Shown piece by piece: positions 24,463 through 32,798 of a DNA stretch of 64,000 bases; within the stretch, counting starts at the first letter, position 1, and each line of letters opens with the position of its first letter. The position numbers and the translations under genes are program-made. The stretch spans positions 18,008 through 82,007 of the forward strand of contig CAYPHY010000020.1 in NCBI GenBank assembly GCA_964410625.1. Reading direction: 5' to 3'. The stretch is from CAYPHY01 sp964410625 (lineage in GTDB: Bacteria > Chloroflexota > Anaerolineae > Promineifilales > Promineifilaceae). Below the pieces are notes generated by a model, which saw only the letters and a program-made list of their open reading frames with translations, searched no databases and was not told the DNA's origin.

Positions 24463-25677
24463 TTACGCCAGTAACCCTAGCGCCTGACCGCCTTCGATAA
24501 TAACATCGGCGCAGTAGTTGATGTCTTCCAGCGTGTGGGCGGCCGAGACACAAGCCCGCAGCCGCGCCGATCCCTCTGGGACGACCGGGGCGACAATCGC
24601 CTGGACAAAGATACCGCGTTCCTGGCAGTAATGGGCCAGCCGCGCCGCGCGTTCGGTGCTGCCGCAGACCACCGGCACAATCGCCGTTTCCGTGTAGAGC
24701 AGGTCATAGCCACCCTCGCGCAGACGACTGATGAAATGCTTGTAGTTGCGCTGGAGCCGTTCAATATGCTCAGGTTCCTCTTCGATGACGTTGAACGCGG
24801 CCAGAGAAGCCGCGGCCGAGGCCGGGGGCAACGCCGCAGAGAAGATAAACGCCCGCGCTTCATGCTTGAGGAAGTTGATCAATTCCGCCTTTCCGGCGAT
24901 ATAGCCCCCCGCGCTGGGGATGGTCTTGCTCAGCGTCCCCATCTTGATGTCAATACAATCCGGCGGCATATCAAAATGCTCTTCGAGCCCGTGTCCGGTC
25001 GCGCCAATAACGCCAATGGAATGCGCCTCGTCAATCATCAAGTACGCCCCATACTTACGGCACAGGCGTACCATCTCCGGCAGATTGATGATGTCACCAT
25101 CCATGCTAAACACGGCATCGGCAACTACCAGCTTGCGAACATTGGGATCAGCCTCCATCAGCCGCCGCTCCAGATGCTCCATGTCGTTGTGGCGAAAGCG
25201 CACAAACTTGGCCTGGGAGAGCAAACAGCCATCCACAATGCTGGCATGGTTGAGCTTGTCGCAAATCACCGTATCGCCGCGCCGTAGGAGCGCGGCAAGG
25301 GTGGACAAGTTGGTCACATAGCCGCTGGACATCGTCATCGCCGCTTCCGTGCGCTTGAAGTCGGCAATCCGCGCTTCCAGCTCATTGTGTAGCTTCAATG
25401 AGCCGGCTAACAGCCGCACGCCATAGGTCCCCGTGCCATACTTGTCTACGGCCGCCTTTGCCGCCGCGTTGATCTTGGGGTGACCGATCAATCCCAAATA
25501 GGAATAGCCCCCCAGCATAATCATCTCGCCATGGTTGGCGACATAAACACGGCCGTTGGGCAACAGCTCCTCCGTTGCTTCCAGATAAAAATATAATCCG
25601 GCGGCCTTGTAATAATCAATATCCCATAACATTTCCGGCGTCAATCCGACCCCGTTCATGGTTGCCTCGCCTAACAT
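24463..25677 (-). CDS. Alpha-oxoamine synthase family PLP enzyme (glycine C-acetyltransferase / KAPA synthase-like)
   Basis: The 404-residue fold-type I PLP enzyme has H144 (DKLNHAS), D216 in MIDEAHS and the Schiff-base lysine K251 in GTLSKT, followed by GGYIAG. The family condenses an amino acid with an acyl-CoA: glycine plus acetyl-CoA, or alanine plus pimeloyl-CoA in biotin synthesis. No biotin or threonine genes are adjacent. The ATG at 25677 follows AAGGGAG on the minus strand. Family firm, exact reaction open. Confidence 0.85.
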   Translation of the reverse strand: MLGEATMNGVGLTPEMLWDIDYYKAAGLYFYLEATEELLPNGRVYVANHGEMIMLGGYSYLGLIGHPKINAAAKAAVDKYGTGTYGVRLLAGSLKLHNELEARIADFKRTEAAMTMSSGYVTNLSTLAALLRRGDTVICDKLNHASIVDGCLLSQAKFVRFRHNDMEHLERRLMEADPNVRKLVVADAVFSMDGDIINLPEMVRLCRKYGAYLMIDEAHSIGVIGATGHGLEEHFDMPPDCIDIKMGTLSKTIPSAGGYIAGKAELINFLKHEARAFIFSAALPPASAAASLAAFNVIEEEPEHIERLQRNYKHFISRLREGGYDLLYTETAIVPVVCGSTERAARLAHYCQERGIFVQAIVAPVVPEGSARLRACVSAAHTLEDINYCADVIIEGGQALGLLA

Positions 25678-25864
25678 ACTCTACTCCCTTGTATCAGGAT
25701 GATCGCTGAAAAATTAAAACTTCTACACGATCTGTCCTACGGCCGTTCTCATTCGCGCCATAGGTGGCTTGTGCCGTTTCCTTTTCCTCATTCACAAACG
25801 ATAATCCCGTATTGTAGCCATTTCTTGCTGAATCCCCAAACCAATTTAGGTCGCGACTGCTGTT

Positions 25865-25895
25865 TTGAACCAGGATCGCAAATAATTGCTATAAT
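25865..25895 (+). promoter_or_regulatory. Promoter of the thiolase gene
   Basis: TTGAAC (25865-25870), a 19-bp spacer and TATAAT (25890-25895) with TGC before it (extended -10). The thiolase ATG lies 33 bp downstream after an AAGGA site. Confidence 0.55.
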
Positions 25896-25928
25896 CCCTT
25901 AAACAAAACGATTTAAGGAACGATTCCG

Positions 25929-27134
25929 ATGACAGAAGCCTATATCTTTGATGCCATTCGCACCCCACGCGGCCGAGGCAAGGCCGATGGTTCGTTGCAT
26001 CCGGTGAAGCCGCTCGATCTGCTGAAAACGCTGTTCGACGCGCTACGCGAACGCCATGACCTGGACACCTCCCAGGTGGATGATGTGTTGCTGGGCTGCG
26101 TGACGCCGGTGAAGGAGCAAGGGGCGGATATCGGCCGCACCGCCCCCATCTATGCCGGTTGGGATGTAGACCTGCCCGGCGCACAGGTCAACCGCTTCTG
26201 CGCCTCTGGTCTGGAAACGGTCAACATGGCGGCGATGAAGGTGCGCTCTGGCTGGGAAGACCTGGTGGTGGCTGGTGGGGTGGAATCCATGTCGCGCGTG
26301 CCGATGGGTTCCGATGGCGGGGCGATGTTCGACGACTACGAGCTGATGCAACAGTTCGGCTTTGTGCCGCAGGGGATCAGCGCCGATTTGATCGCCACGT
26401 TAGAGGGTTTCAGCCGTACCGATGTGGACCAATATGCCTTGTCTTCGCAACAACGCGCTACCCAGGCCACACGCCAGGGTTACTTCACCTCAATTATTCC
26501 GGTGCGCGATGGCGACGGCCGCCTGCTGCTCGATTGCGACGAACACATTCGGCCGGAGACCACGCTGGAGGGATTGGCGAAGCTTAAACCTGCCTTCCAA
26601 AACCTCGGCGATATGGGCTTTGACGCGCTGGCACAGCGTAAATACCCACAGGCAGAGACAATCAACCACGTCCATACCGCCGGTAACTCCTCCGGTATTG
26701 TGGATGGCGCGGCGTTAGTGCTGGTTGGCTCCAAAGAGAAAGGAGAGGCGTTAGGGTTGAAGCCACGAGCGCGGGTGGTGGCGGCCGCGCTACTCGGTGA
26801 CGAACCGACGATCATGCTCACCGCCCCAGCCCCTGCCTCCAAACGCGCTCTCAAACGGGCAGGGATGACGATCAACGACGTTGACCTGATTGAAATCAAC
26901 GAAGCCTTTGCCTCTGTTGTCCTCAAGTTTGTGCGTGCAATGGGGCTGGATGGCACGGAAAAGGTGAACGTCAATGGCGGGGCCATTGCCCTCGGCCATC
27001 CCCTCGGTGCAACCGGGGCGATGCTCCTCGGCACAGCCCTCGACGAGCTAGAACGCCGCGACCAATCCACCGCCCTGATCACCCTCTGTGCCGGTGGCGG
27101 CATGGGCATTGCGACAATTATTGAACGAATCTGA
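25929..27134 (+). CDS. Acetyl-CoA C-acyltransferase (thiolase)
   Basis: The 401-residue enzyme has the acyl-accepting cysteine C91 (NRFCASG), the active histidine H357 (ALGHPLGATGA) and the second cysteine C387 (CAGGGMG). It would cleave 3-oxoacyl-CoA in beta-oxidation or condense acetyl-CoA. A crotonase gene follows after a repeat, so the pair fits fatty acid or related acyl-CoA degradation. It is full length. Confidence 0.92.
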   Translation: MTEAYIFDAIRTPRGRGKADGSLHPVKPLDLLKTLFDALRERHDLDTSQVDDVLLGCVTPVKEQGADIGRTAPIYAGWDVDLPGAQVNRFCASGLETVNMAAMKVRSGWEDLVVAGGVESMSRVPMGSDGGAMFDDYELMQQFGFVPQGISADLIATLEGFSRTDVDQYALSSQQRATQATRQGYFTSIIPVRDGDGRLLLDCDEHIRPETTLEGLAKLKPAFQNLGDMGFDALAQRKYPQAETINHVHTAGNSSGIVDGAALVLVGSKEKGEALGLKPRARVVAAALLGDEPTIMLTAPAPASKRALKRAGMTINDVDLIEINEAFASVVLKFVRAMGLDGTEKVNVNGGAIALGHPLGATGAMLLGTALDELERRDQSTALITLCAGGGMGIATIIERI

Positions 27135-27135
27135 A

Positions 27136-27240
27136 GAAGAGACTGGGAGACTAGGAGACTAAGAGATTGAGCTTTGGGCAAGGAAGTCTCCTAATCTCCC
27201 AGTCTTCTAGTCTCTTAGTCTCCCAATCTCTAATCTCCAA
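27136..27240. repeat. GAGACT/AGTCTC palindromic repeat, long copy
   Basis: The purine arm (GAGACTGGGAGACTAGGAG...) starts just after the thiolase stop and the complementary pyrimidine arm (AGTCTCCTAATCTCCCAG...) runs to just before the crotonase start. The RNA could form a long hairpin between the two genes. Confidence 0.85.
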
Positions 27241-27255
27241 CCCTCCGAGTGAACC

Positions 27256-28041
27256 ATGAGCGTCAGAACTGAAAAGAACGGGCCAGTAACAACAGTGATA
27301 TTAAACCGGCCGGAAGTGCGGAATGCGATAGATGGGTCAACGGCCGCTGCCCTGGCCGCTGCTTTCCGCGCTTTTGAAGCGGACGAAGAAGCCCATGTCG
27401 GCGTGCTGTGGGGGGATCATGGCACGTTCTGCGCCGGGGCGGATTTGAAAGCCTTTGCCGACGAGGAACGGCGCAATCATCTCTCGGCTGAAGGGGATGG
27501 GCCAATGGGTATCTCCCGCTTGCTACTCACTAAGCCGGTGATTGCCGCCGTTGCTGGTTATGCGGTCGGCGGCGGGCTGGAATTGGCCCTCTGGTGTGAT
27601 TTGCGCGTGGTCGAGGAAGATGCGGTGATGGGCTTTTTCAACCGTCGTTGGGGTGTGCCGCTGATTGACGGCGGGGCGGTACGCCTACCGCGCTTGATTG
27701 GTCTGAGTCATGCACTCGATCTCATTCTCACCGGCCGCCGCGTGGAAGCTGAAGAAGCGTTCCGCATTGGGCTGGCGAACCGGGTTGTGCCAAAAGGGGA
27801 GTCGCGAGCAGCGGCCGAAGCCCTGGCCCACGACATCGCCCACCTCCCCCAACAAGCCCTCCGCGCCGACCGTCTCTCCGCCCACAATCAATTTGCCCTC
27901 GATTTGCGAGAGGCTTTGGAGAGGGAATTTCTTGATGGACTACCCGCCCTCTATGCTGAGGGGTTTGGGGGCGCAACGCGATTCACCGCCGGAGCAGGAC
28001 GGCATGGAACGGCCGATAGTCAAGATAGTCAAGAAGGTTAG
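27256..28041 (+). CDS. Enoyl-CoA hydratase/isomerase family (crotonase)
   Basis: The 261-residue protein has both oxyanion-hole segments of crotonases (GTFCAGADLKAF and AVGGGLELALWCDLRV). In typical hydratases two glutamates lie in the following FGxPE and PGxGG segments. Here this stretch reads NRRWGVPLIDGG, so the usual first Glu is not seen and an Asp sits near the second site. The protein may be an isomerase-type or atypical member. It probably works with the upstream thiolase. Confidence 0.85.
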   Translation: MSVRTEKNGPVTTVILNRPEVRNAIDGSTAAALAAAFRAFEADEEAHVGVLWGDHGTFCAGADLKAFADEERRNHLSAEGDGPMGISRLLLTKPVIAAVAGYAVGGGLELALWCDLRVVEEDAVMGFFNRRWGVPLIDGGAVRLPRLIGLSHALDLILTGRRVEAEEAFRIGLANRVVPKGESRAAAEALAHDIAHLPQQALRADRLSAHNQFALDLREALEREFLDGLPALYAEGFGGATRFTAGAGRHGTADSQDSQEG

Positions 28042-28170
28042 GGCGCAACGAATTGGGCGCAATTCATTGCGTTGCTGATATGGAAAACCCGTTGAAACGG
28101 ATTAAAAGTCGGAGTGCGTTTTAACGCAGCTTTCCGTATCAGACGCCGATTTCAATCGGTGTTCTGTTAC
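28042..28170. repeat. Two short intergenic palindromes
   Basis: CGCAACGAATTGGGCGCAATTCATTGCGTTG (in part, 28045-28074) is one inverted repeat of the GCAACGAATT family. Next, GTTGAAACGG and CCGATTTCAATCGG plus GCGTTTTAACGC form further small stems up to 28170. They lie between convergent genes. Confidence 0.55.
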
Positions 28171-28183
28171 GCGATTAACTCTA

Positions 28184-30646
28184 TCAATCCACCTCATTAA
28201 CCGTCAGCGGCACGGCCGTTTCTGTGAATGTGCCATCCTCATTAACCACCGTCAGCAACAACGTATATAAACCTTCATCCAAATTGCTCGTGTCCCACAT
28301 GCCAAGCGTGCCATTCACAACGGCTGTTGCTTGCTGCTCACCGATCAGTAATACATCCTCTGGGTAAAGGCCAGGAAAATATGCCAGGCGATAGGTGGCA
28401 AATCGGTCGCTATCGGCCGTCCCCCTAACCACTACCTCGCCACTGACTTCCGCAAATGGCTCCGGCTCAACAACGGCCGCCACCCCACCCCCTACGAACG
28501 AACGAGCGATTATCGTGTCATACTCCGTTGGCGGCGCGGGGATGTTGGCTTCGGCCGCCCACTCGGCCGCTTCCGGCGGGAAAAGCTGGTAGACTCGTCG
28601 CTCTACCAGATGCGGCGGTGTGGTAATCGTTGCAAAACGACCGTTCTGGCGATTGAGATAGCGATGCTGGAACATCACATCCGTTGTGGTTGGCTGTGTG
28701 CCATCAATGAATAGCTCTTGCACGATGGTCGGGCAGTGGGCCGTTGGCAACAAGCCCGAAGGATCACACACTTCTAGCTCACGCAGACCGGGCGGCCGTT
28801 GCCATTCAGCCGTAGGAAGGGCTAGCGTCGCCCATTGCAGCACAGCATCACGAATGGGTGAAGCAGCCGGACCGCGAACGGTAGCTTCACTATCACCAAC
28901 CCAAGTGCCAACGACGAGTTGCGGGGTGTAGCCAACCGCCCAATTATGGCGGCCGTCGGCCGTCGTGCCGTTAATCAGTCCCATTGGCCGTTCGGCCGTT
29001 GCATCCCCAACCAGCAGATCATTCATCAGATAAGCTAATGGGGGCGTAAGAATATCGCGGCGCTGTGGCTGGTAATCGTAAATTATATTTCCTCTATCAT
29101 CTGTCACGCGCCAGATGGTTGTTGGTGTTAGAAACCGGGTTTCTTGAAGAAACCCGGTTTCTAAACTATCTCGCCCAACCATCACCCCTAGATTATCTAG
29201 GGTGGCAAAGGCAAAGGTTGTATCGAGTAAGTTGACGCCCCCTCCACCAGACAGCAATGATAGTTCGGCCGCTTCCTGTCTCAGCCCAACCAACCCCAAA
29301 CGGCTTGCTGTTTCCACCACCTGTTTGGGGCCAACCCAACTCATCACATGGGTAGCGGCAACAACCGAGCCTTGCGCGAACGCTTCTCGTATTCGCAAGG
29401 GGCCATGATAGCGGCCGTCCACATTCTGCGGCCGATAGGTACCACCTCCATGCTCAAATGCCGTCTCTACATCCAGCACCATCGTTGCCGCGTTATACCC
29501 CTGGCTGAGCGCGGTCAAATAGACAAAGGGGGCGAGCAATGTGCCTGGCTCGTGCTCGGCCAGTACATCGCCGGTCATCGCTCGCATCTGTCCGCTAACG
29601 GGATCAAGTACGAGAACGGCCGCGTCCAATTCAGCATCGTTGGCAGTCGCAACGTTTTGGCGTAATAGATCGGCGGCCGGACAATAACGTTCAAGGCGTT
29701 CCCCATCTGCCTCTCTTTGAACAGGCAGTTCGCGCAAGAAACGCTGGGTCACACATTCAACCTGCCATTGCAACGCCAGATCGAGCGAGGTATAGACATC
29801 TAATCCTCCCCGTTGTACTTGTTCCTGCCCCAGAATGCTTTCCACCTCAGCGACTACTATTCCCTCAAATCCGAGTTCATCCGTGTTGGCATTCGCGAAT
29901 GCACGCTGCGTCCTACTGTTTTGCTCAAAGAGCAGCAACGATTCGGATAACGTCAACTCGGCCGCCGACTTGCCAAAATAAAGCTGTGCGGCTGCCTCTG
30001 GGCCTAATGTCAGACGGCCGAACGGGCGCGTATTCAAATACCATTCCAAAAGCTGAGTTTTGGGGTAACGGCCGTGCATCTGCCAGGCCAGCCACCAGGC
30101 TTGGGCCTGTCGCTGGTTGTGGGTTGTGCTATCGGCGGATAATAGATATTGGTTTATTAGTGTATTGGTTATTGGAGAGGGGAGTTGATCAGGCGGGTTG
30201 CCTTGAATGGCGTCTGTTAAAGCTCGTGCGACATCGGCCGCGCCTGGCGTCCATTGCCAAAAGTGAGGGTCGTTGGTGGTGACGGCCGCCTGGAGCAACT
30301 CAGGCGACATCTCCTCTAAGGACATCCACGTGGCAGGAGGTGGCGTAATGGTATTGAGCAGGACGGGCTGGCGTCGGCCGCTTTCGTCTGGCGCTCCCCA
30401 GGCGAAGAGGCGAATGGGAGTGGAGGGAACGGCCGTTTGTGCTGGCAGTTGCTCTAGTTGGGTGATGCTTTTCAGATCGGCGTTGAGATAGTTGATGGCA
30501 ACGGCAGTAACGGCCGCTATGCCACTGGCGAGGAGGAGCAGCAGGAAAAGGAAGATAAGTAGGAGGGCGGCTGAGAATCTGGTTGGAAACTGCTTTTGTA
30601 CAGCTGTTTTTCGCCGTTGCCGACGTTTGATGGCTATAGGTGACAT
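28184..30646 (-). CDS. PBP1-like protein with degenerate transglycosylase and transpeptidase sites
   Basis: The 820-residue layout is that of a class A penicillin-binding protein: membrane anchor (about 25-52), GT51 domain (about 95-260), transpeptidase domain (about 335-620) and a C-terminal beta domain. Catalytic motifs are gone. The GT51 EDxxF motif reads N125-D-P-H-F and the RKxxE helix lacks its Glu. The transpeptidase SxxK is T369-L-L-A372, SxN is G426-S-V428 and KTG is I558-N-G560. Structural segments (LLEWYLN, EAAAQLYFGK, NWAVGYTPQLVVGTWVG) are well kept, so it is probably a folded but inactive relative with a scaffolding role. Confidence 0.85.
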   Translation of the reverse strand: MSPIAIKRRQRRKTAVQKQFPTRFSAALLLIFLFLLLLLASGIAAVTAVAINYLNADLKSITQLEQLPAQTAVPSTPIRLFAWGAPDESGRRQPVLLNTITPPPATWMSLEEMSPELLQAAVTTNDPHFWQWTPGAADVARALTDAIQGNPPDQLPSPITNTLINQYLLSADSTTHNQRQAQAWWLAWQMHGRYPKTQLLEWYLNTRPFGRLTLGPEAAAQLYFGKSAAELTLSESLLLFEQNSRTQRAFANANTDELGFEGIVVAEVESILGQEQVQRGGLDVYTSLDLALQWQVECVTQRFLRELPVQREADGERLERYCPAADLLRQNVATANDAELDAAVLVLDPVSGQMRAMTGDVLAEHEPGTLLAPFVYLTALSQGYNAATMVLDVETAFEHGGGTYRPQNVDGRYHGPLRIREAFAQGSVVAATHVMSWVGPKQVVETASRLGLVGLRQEAAELSLLSGGGGVNLLDTTFAFATLDNLGVMVGRDSLETGFLQETRFLTPTTIWRVTDDRGNIIYDYQPQRRDILTPPLAYLMNDLLVGDATAERPMGLINGTTADGRHNWAVGYTPQLVVGTWVGDSEATVRGPAASPIRDAVLQWATLALPTAEWQRPPGLRELEVCDPSGLLPTAHCPTIVQELFIDGTQPTTTDVMFQHRYLNRQNGRFATITTPPHLVERRVYQLFPPEAAEWAAEANIPAPPTEYDTIIARSFVGGGVAAVVEPEPFAEVSGEVVVRGTADSDRFATYRLAYFPGLYPEDVLLIGEQQATAVVNGTLGMWDTSNLDEGLYTLLLTVVNEDGTFTETAVPLTVNEVD
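29129..29164. repeat. Perfect palindrome inside a coding region
   Basis: TTAGAAACCGGGTTTCTT is followed by its reverse complement AAGAAACCCGGTTTCTAA, overlapping at the centre. On the minus strand it encodes LETGFLQETRFL in frame within the PBP1-like gene. It is the same word family as the intergenic palindromes at 12201 and 18397. Confidence 0.75.
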
Positions 30647-30649
30647 GAC

Positions 30650-31030
30650 TCAAAGGGTACGAACAATCTCGTCGAGTATAAGAAATATTGTCACGGCTTC
30701 GCCAGGATGAACGCTATTATCTGCGCCTTCATGGACGTGATGTGGAAATCCAGAAAGCTCTGGGAAATGTGGTGCATTATCCCAGCGACGGATCAGGTTA
30801 CCCTCAGCATCACTCCAATGATAGCTGTAGGTTTTTAGACTAATTGAATTATCAGAAGAGAATTGAAAGTATTCGGAAAACTCGAGGAAGCTGCCATCTA
30901 CAAACTTCAGTCGCACACGCAAATGTCCATCGGTTAATGTTTCCCGTTCTCGAATGAGATGAAAGCTGTCTATTTTACTATCGGTCAGAAGCCGAGATTT
31001 AACCGAGTCGAGGTAGGCGCGGATGCTCAC
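30650..31030 (-). CDS. TumE-like (DUF6516) putative toxin
   Basis: The 126-residue protein runs from an SLL..S.I...H...RE segment into LRVRLKFVDGSFLEFSEYF, YSYHWSDAEGNLIRRWDNAPHF and finally PHHVHEG. This is the pattern of the TumE/DUF6516 family, annotated as the toxin component of a two-gene system. The presumed antitoxin lies 8 bp upstream on the same strand. The mechanism is not visible. Identified by recollection of the family pattern. Confidence 0.65.
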   Translation of the reverse strand: MSIRAYLDSVKSRLLTDSKIDSFHLIRERETLTDGHLRVRLKFVDGSFLEFSEYFQFSSDNSISLKTYSYHWSDAEGNLIRRWDNAPHFPELSGFPHHVHEGADNSVHPGEAVTIFLILDEIVRTL

Positions 31031-31038
31031 GGCTTATT

Positions 31039-31368
31039 TTAATTAGTCAGTAACTGTAGCTGTTCTTCTATACGCTGGGCCATTTGTACCAGCGAAGCCC
31101 ACTCAATGAAATCCATGTCATCGGCCGTTTGTCCCGCTTGATAGCGTTGGTAAAACTCGGCCGATGACATTCCATACATCTGCTCAAAATGGGCTAAATC
31201 AGCTTGTAACTCACGCAATTGTGATTGATGCATCTCGACTTCATAAGAGATCAGCTTTTCTAGCGCTTTTTCCGTAGTAACACTGGCCGAACCGCGCTGG
31301 TAAAGATCGGTAAGCACACGGAGCCTTCTTACAGTTTTATTCGCAGCAGAGCCATTGAATGCTTCCAT
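31039..31368 (-). CDS. Putative antitoxin partner of the TumE-like protein
   Basis: The ATG at 31368 was chosen because a TATAAT on the minus strand (31381-31376) ends only 7 nt before it; the longer frame would start upstream of that promoter. The 109-residue product is helical: a segment with RLRVLTDLYQRG, then a long amphipathic helix (EKLISYEVEMHQSQLRELQ) and an acidic C-terminus. Antitoxin-first order and 8-bp spacing fit a toxin-antitoxin operon. No Shine-Dalgarno is present, consistent with a leaderless mRNA. Confidence 0.6.
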   Translation of the reverse strand: MEAFNGSAANKTVRRLRVLTDLYQRGSASVTTEKALEKLISYEVEMHQSQLRELQADLAHFEQMYGMSSAEFYQRYQAGQTADDMDFIEWASLVQMAQRIEEQLQLLTN

Positions 31369-31375
31369 AATGAGT

Positions 31376-31381
31376 ATTATA
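31376..31381 (-). promoter_or_regulatory. -10 box of a probable leaderless antitoxin transcript
   Basis: TATAAT on the minus strand, 7 nt before the ATG. Transcription would start at or next to the start codon. No convincing -35 box was found. Confidence 0.45.
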
Positions 31382-31390
31382 GTCATTTGA

Positions 31391-31419
31391 TTGCAATGGG
31401 GAAAGCGGATTGTTATAAT
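31391..31419 (+). promoter_or_regulatory. Promoter of the FCD regulator gene
   Basis: TTGCAA (31391-31396), a 17-bp spacer and TATAAT (31414-31419), with TGT before it (extended -10). It is divergent from the antitoxin promoter; the two are only about 10 bp apart, so a bound regulator could affect both. Confidence 0.6.
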
Positions 31420-31466
31420 CATTCATGCCTTAATTTATTGGATTTATTCAATTTATTCGATCAATT

Positions 31467-32162
31467 ATGCAAAACGGCAAACAACCCTCCGATTTTCTGC
31501 GTTATCTCTCCCAACATAGTAGCGATCCCGGTGAAAGACTGCCTACCCTGTCTGACATTGGCGCGGAAATGGGGGTGAGCGTGGGCAAGCTGCGCGAGGA
31601 GCTGGCAGTGGCGCGGGGTTTGGGCTTTGTCTCCGTTCGGCCGCGCCTCGGCATCCAGCGGGAGCCATTCGACTTTTCGCAAGCGGTGTTACCCGGCATT
31701 CTCTATGGGCTGGCAACCGGCGAAGCGAGTTTCGACCACTTCAGCAAGCTGCGCCAAACGTTGGAGGCCAATTTCTGGGACGAAGCTGTTCATTTGTTGA
31801 CGCCAGACGATAAAGCGTTGCTGAAAGAGTTGGTTGCGCGTGCCTGGTCAAAGTTGCGGGATAGTCCAATCCATATCCCCAACGAAGAACACCGGCTGTT
31901 GCATCTGACGATTTTCGGCCGTCTCCCCAACCCCTTTGTACAAGGATTATTGATTGCCTATTGGGATGCCTATGACGCCAGCGAGCTAACCCGCTATATG
32001 GGTTATGACTACTGGTTGCGTGTGTGGCAGTACCATGAGCAAATTGTTGAAGCGCTCGAACAGGACAAAAACGCGGAAGGTCAGCAACTTCTTGTCGAAC
32101 ACTTCAAAATGTTGCCCACCACCTCGCTGTTTAAACCCCATGAAATGGTGAACGGCAGTTAA
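31467..32162 (+). CDS. GntR-like transcription factor with FCD-type domain
   Basis: The 231-residue protein begins with a winged helix (LPTLSDIGAEMGVSVGKLREELAVARGLGFVSVRPRLG) in the GntR style. The C-terminal helical domain (about 75-215) includes LRQTLEANFWDEAV and HRLLHLTIFGRLPNPFVQGLL, as in FCD ligand-binding domains. Such factors sense small organic acids and control metabolic genes. The CBS/oxidoreductase genes follow at once on the same strand and are plausible targets. Confidence 0.78.
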   Translation: MQNGKQPSDFLRYLSQHSSDPGERLPTLSDIGAEMGVSVGKLREELAVARGLGFVSVRPRLGIQREPFDFSQAVLPGILYGLATGEASFDHFSKLRQTLEANFWDEAVHLLTPDDKALLKELVARAWSKLRDSPIHIPNEEHRLLHLTIFGRLPNPFVQGLLIAYWDAYDASELTRYMGYDYWLRVWQYHEQIVEALEQDKNAEGQQLLVEHFKMLPTTSLFKPHEMVNGS

Positions 32163-32243
32163 ACGCCGACAAAACGTAATTGAAATTGATAGATTGAGGG
32201 TGTAAGCTCTCATTCTCTTAGTTGCTATTGATAAGTGAGCGTT

Positions 32244-32714
32244 ATGAGTTTACAAGAAGAGTTGCAAAGTGAACGTGTCAATCACCTTGATTTATCGCGG
32301 TTTACCCAGGTGGCAAGCGGCACGATGACCCGCGCGGCACTGGACAAGATGCGCCAGGAGAAGTGTCGCGTTTGTCTGGTCACGGCCGACGGCCGCCTGG
32401 CTGGCATCTTCACCGAGCGCGATGTCTTACGCAAGATCGTCACCGCGCCGGAGACATTAGACAGACCGATAGACGAGGTAATGACGCCTGATCCGATCAC
32501 CGTCACGCCACAAACGTCAGCGGCCGATGCCCTATGGTTGATGGATGATCACCATTTCCGCAATCTCCCTGTCGTCAGCCAGGATGGTTCGCTCGTTGGC
32601 AATATGACCCACGCCGCGATTATCAACTACCTGGGGGCGCGTTACCCGGTCGAGGTACTCAACCGCCCTCCTGACCCAGACCAATTCCCACGTAAGGCGG
32701 AGGGAGGAGACTAA
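32244..32714 (+). CDS. CBS-domain protein
   Basis: The ATG at 32244 was preferred to the GTG at 32235. The 156-residue product is little more than a CBS pair: ALDKMRQEKCRVCLVTADGRLAGIFTERDVLRKIV and ALWLMDDHHFRNLPVVSQDGSLVG. Such pairs bind adenine nucleotides and sense energy state. The gene lies 84 bp before a 2-oxoacid oxidoreductase operon whose beta subunit carries a similar CBS pair, so it may regulate that enzyme. Confidence 0.85.
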   Translation: MSLQEELQSERVNHLDLSRFTQVASGTMTRAALDKMRQEKCRVCLVTADGRLAGIFTERDVLRKIVTAPETLDRPIDEVMTPDPITVTPQTSAADALWLMDDHHFRNLPVVSQDGSLVGNMTHAAIINYLGARYPVEVLNRPPDPDQFPRKAEGGD

Positions 32715-32787
32715 ACAGTAAGCGGTAAGCAGTATTCGGTCTTAAAGTCATTACCGCTTACTGTTTACCGATCACCGATTACCGGTT
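32715..32787. repeat. GTAATCGG/CCGATTAC palindromic repeat
   Basis: AACAGTAAGCGGTAAGCAGT and later TTACCGCTTACTGTTTACCG with ACCGATTACCGG form imperfect mirrored arms. A second copy lies at 36281-36356, also just ahead of an oxidoreductase gene. Confidence 0.75.
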
Positions 32788-32798
32788 TTGGAGAGTAA

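Noticed and set aside
28184..30646. Active bifunctional penicillin-binding protein
   Set aside because: Catalytic residues of both domains are missing on motif alignment, so only the fold is claimed.
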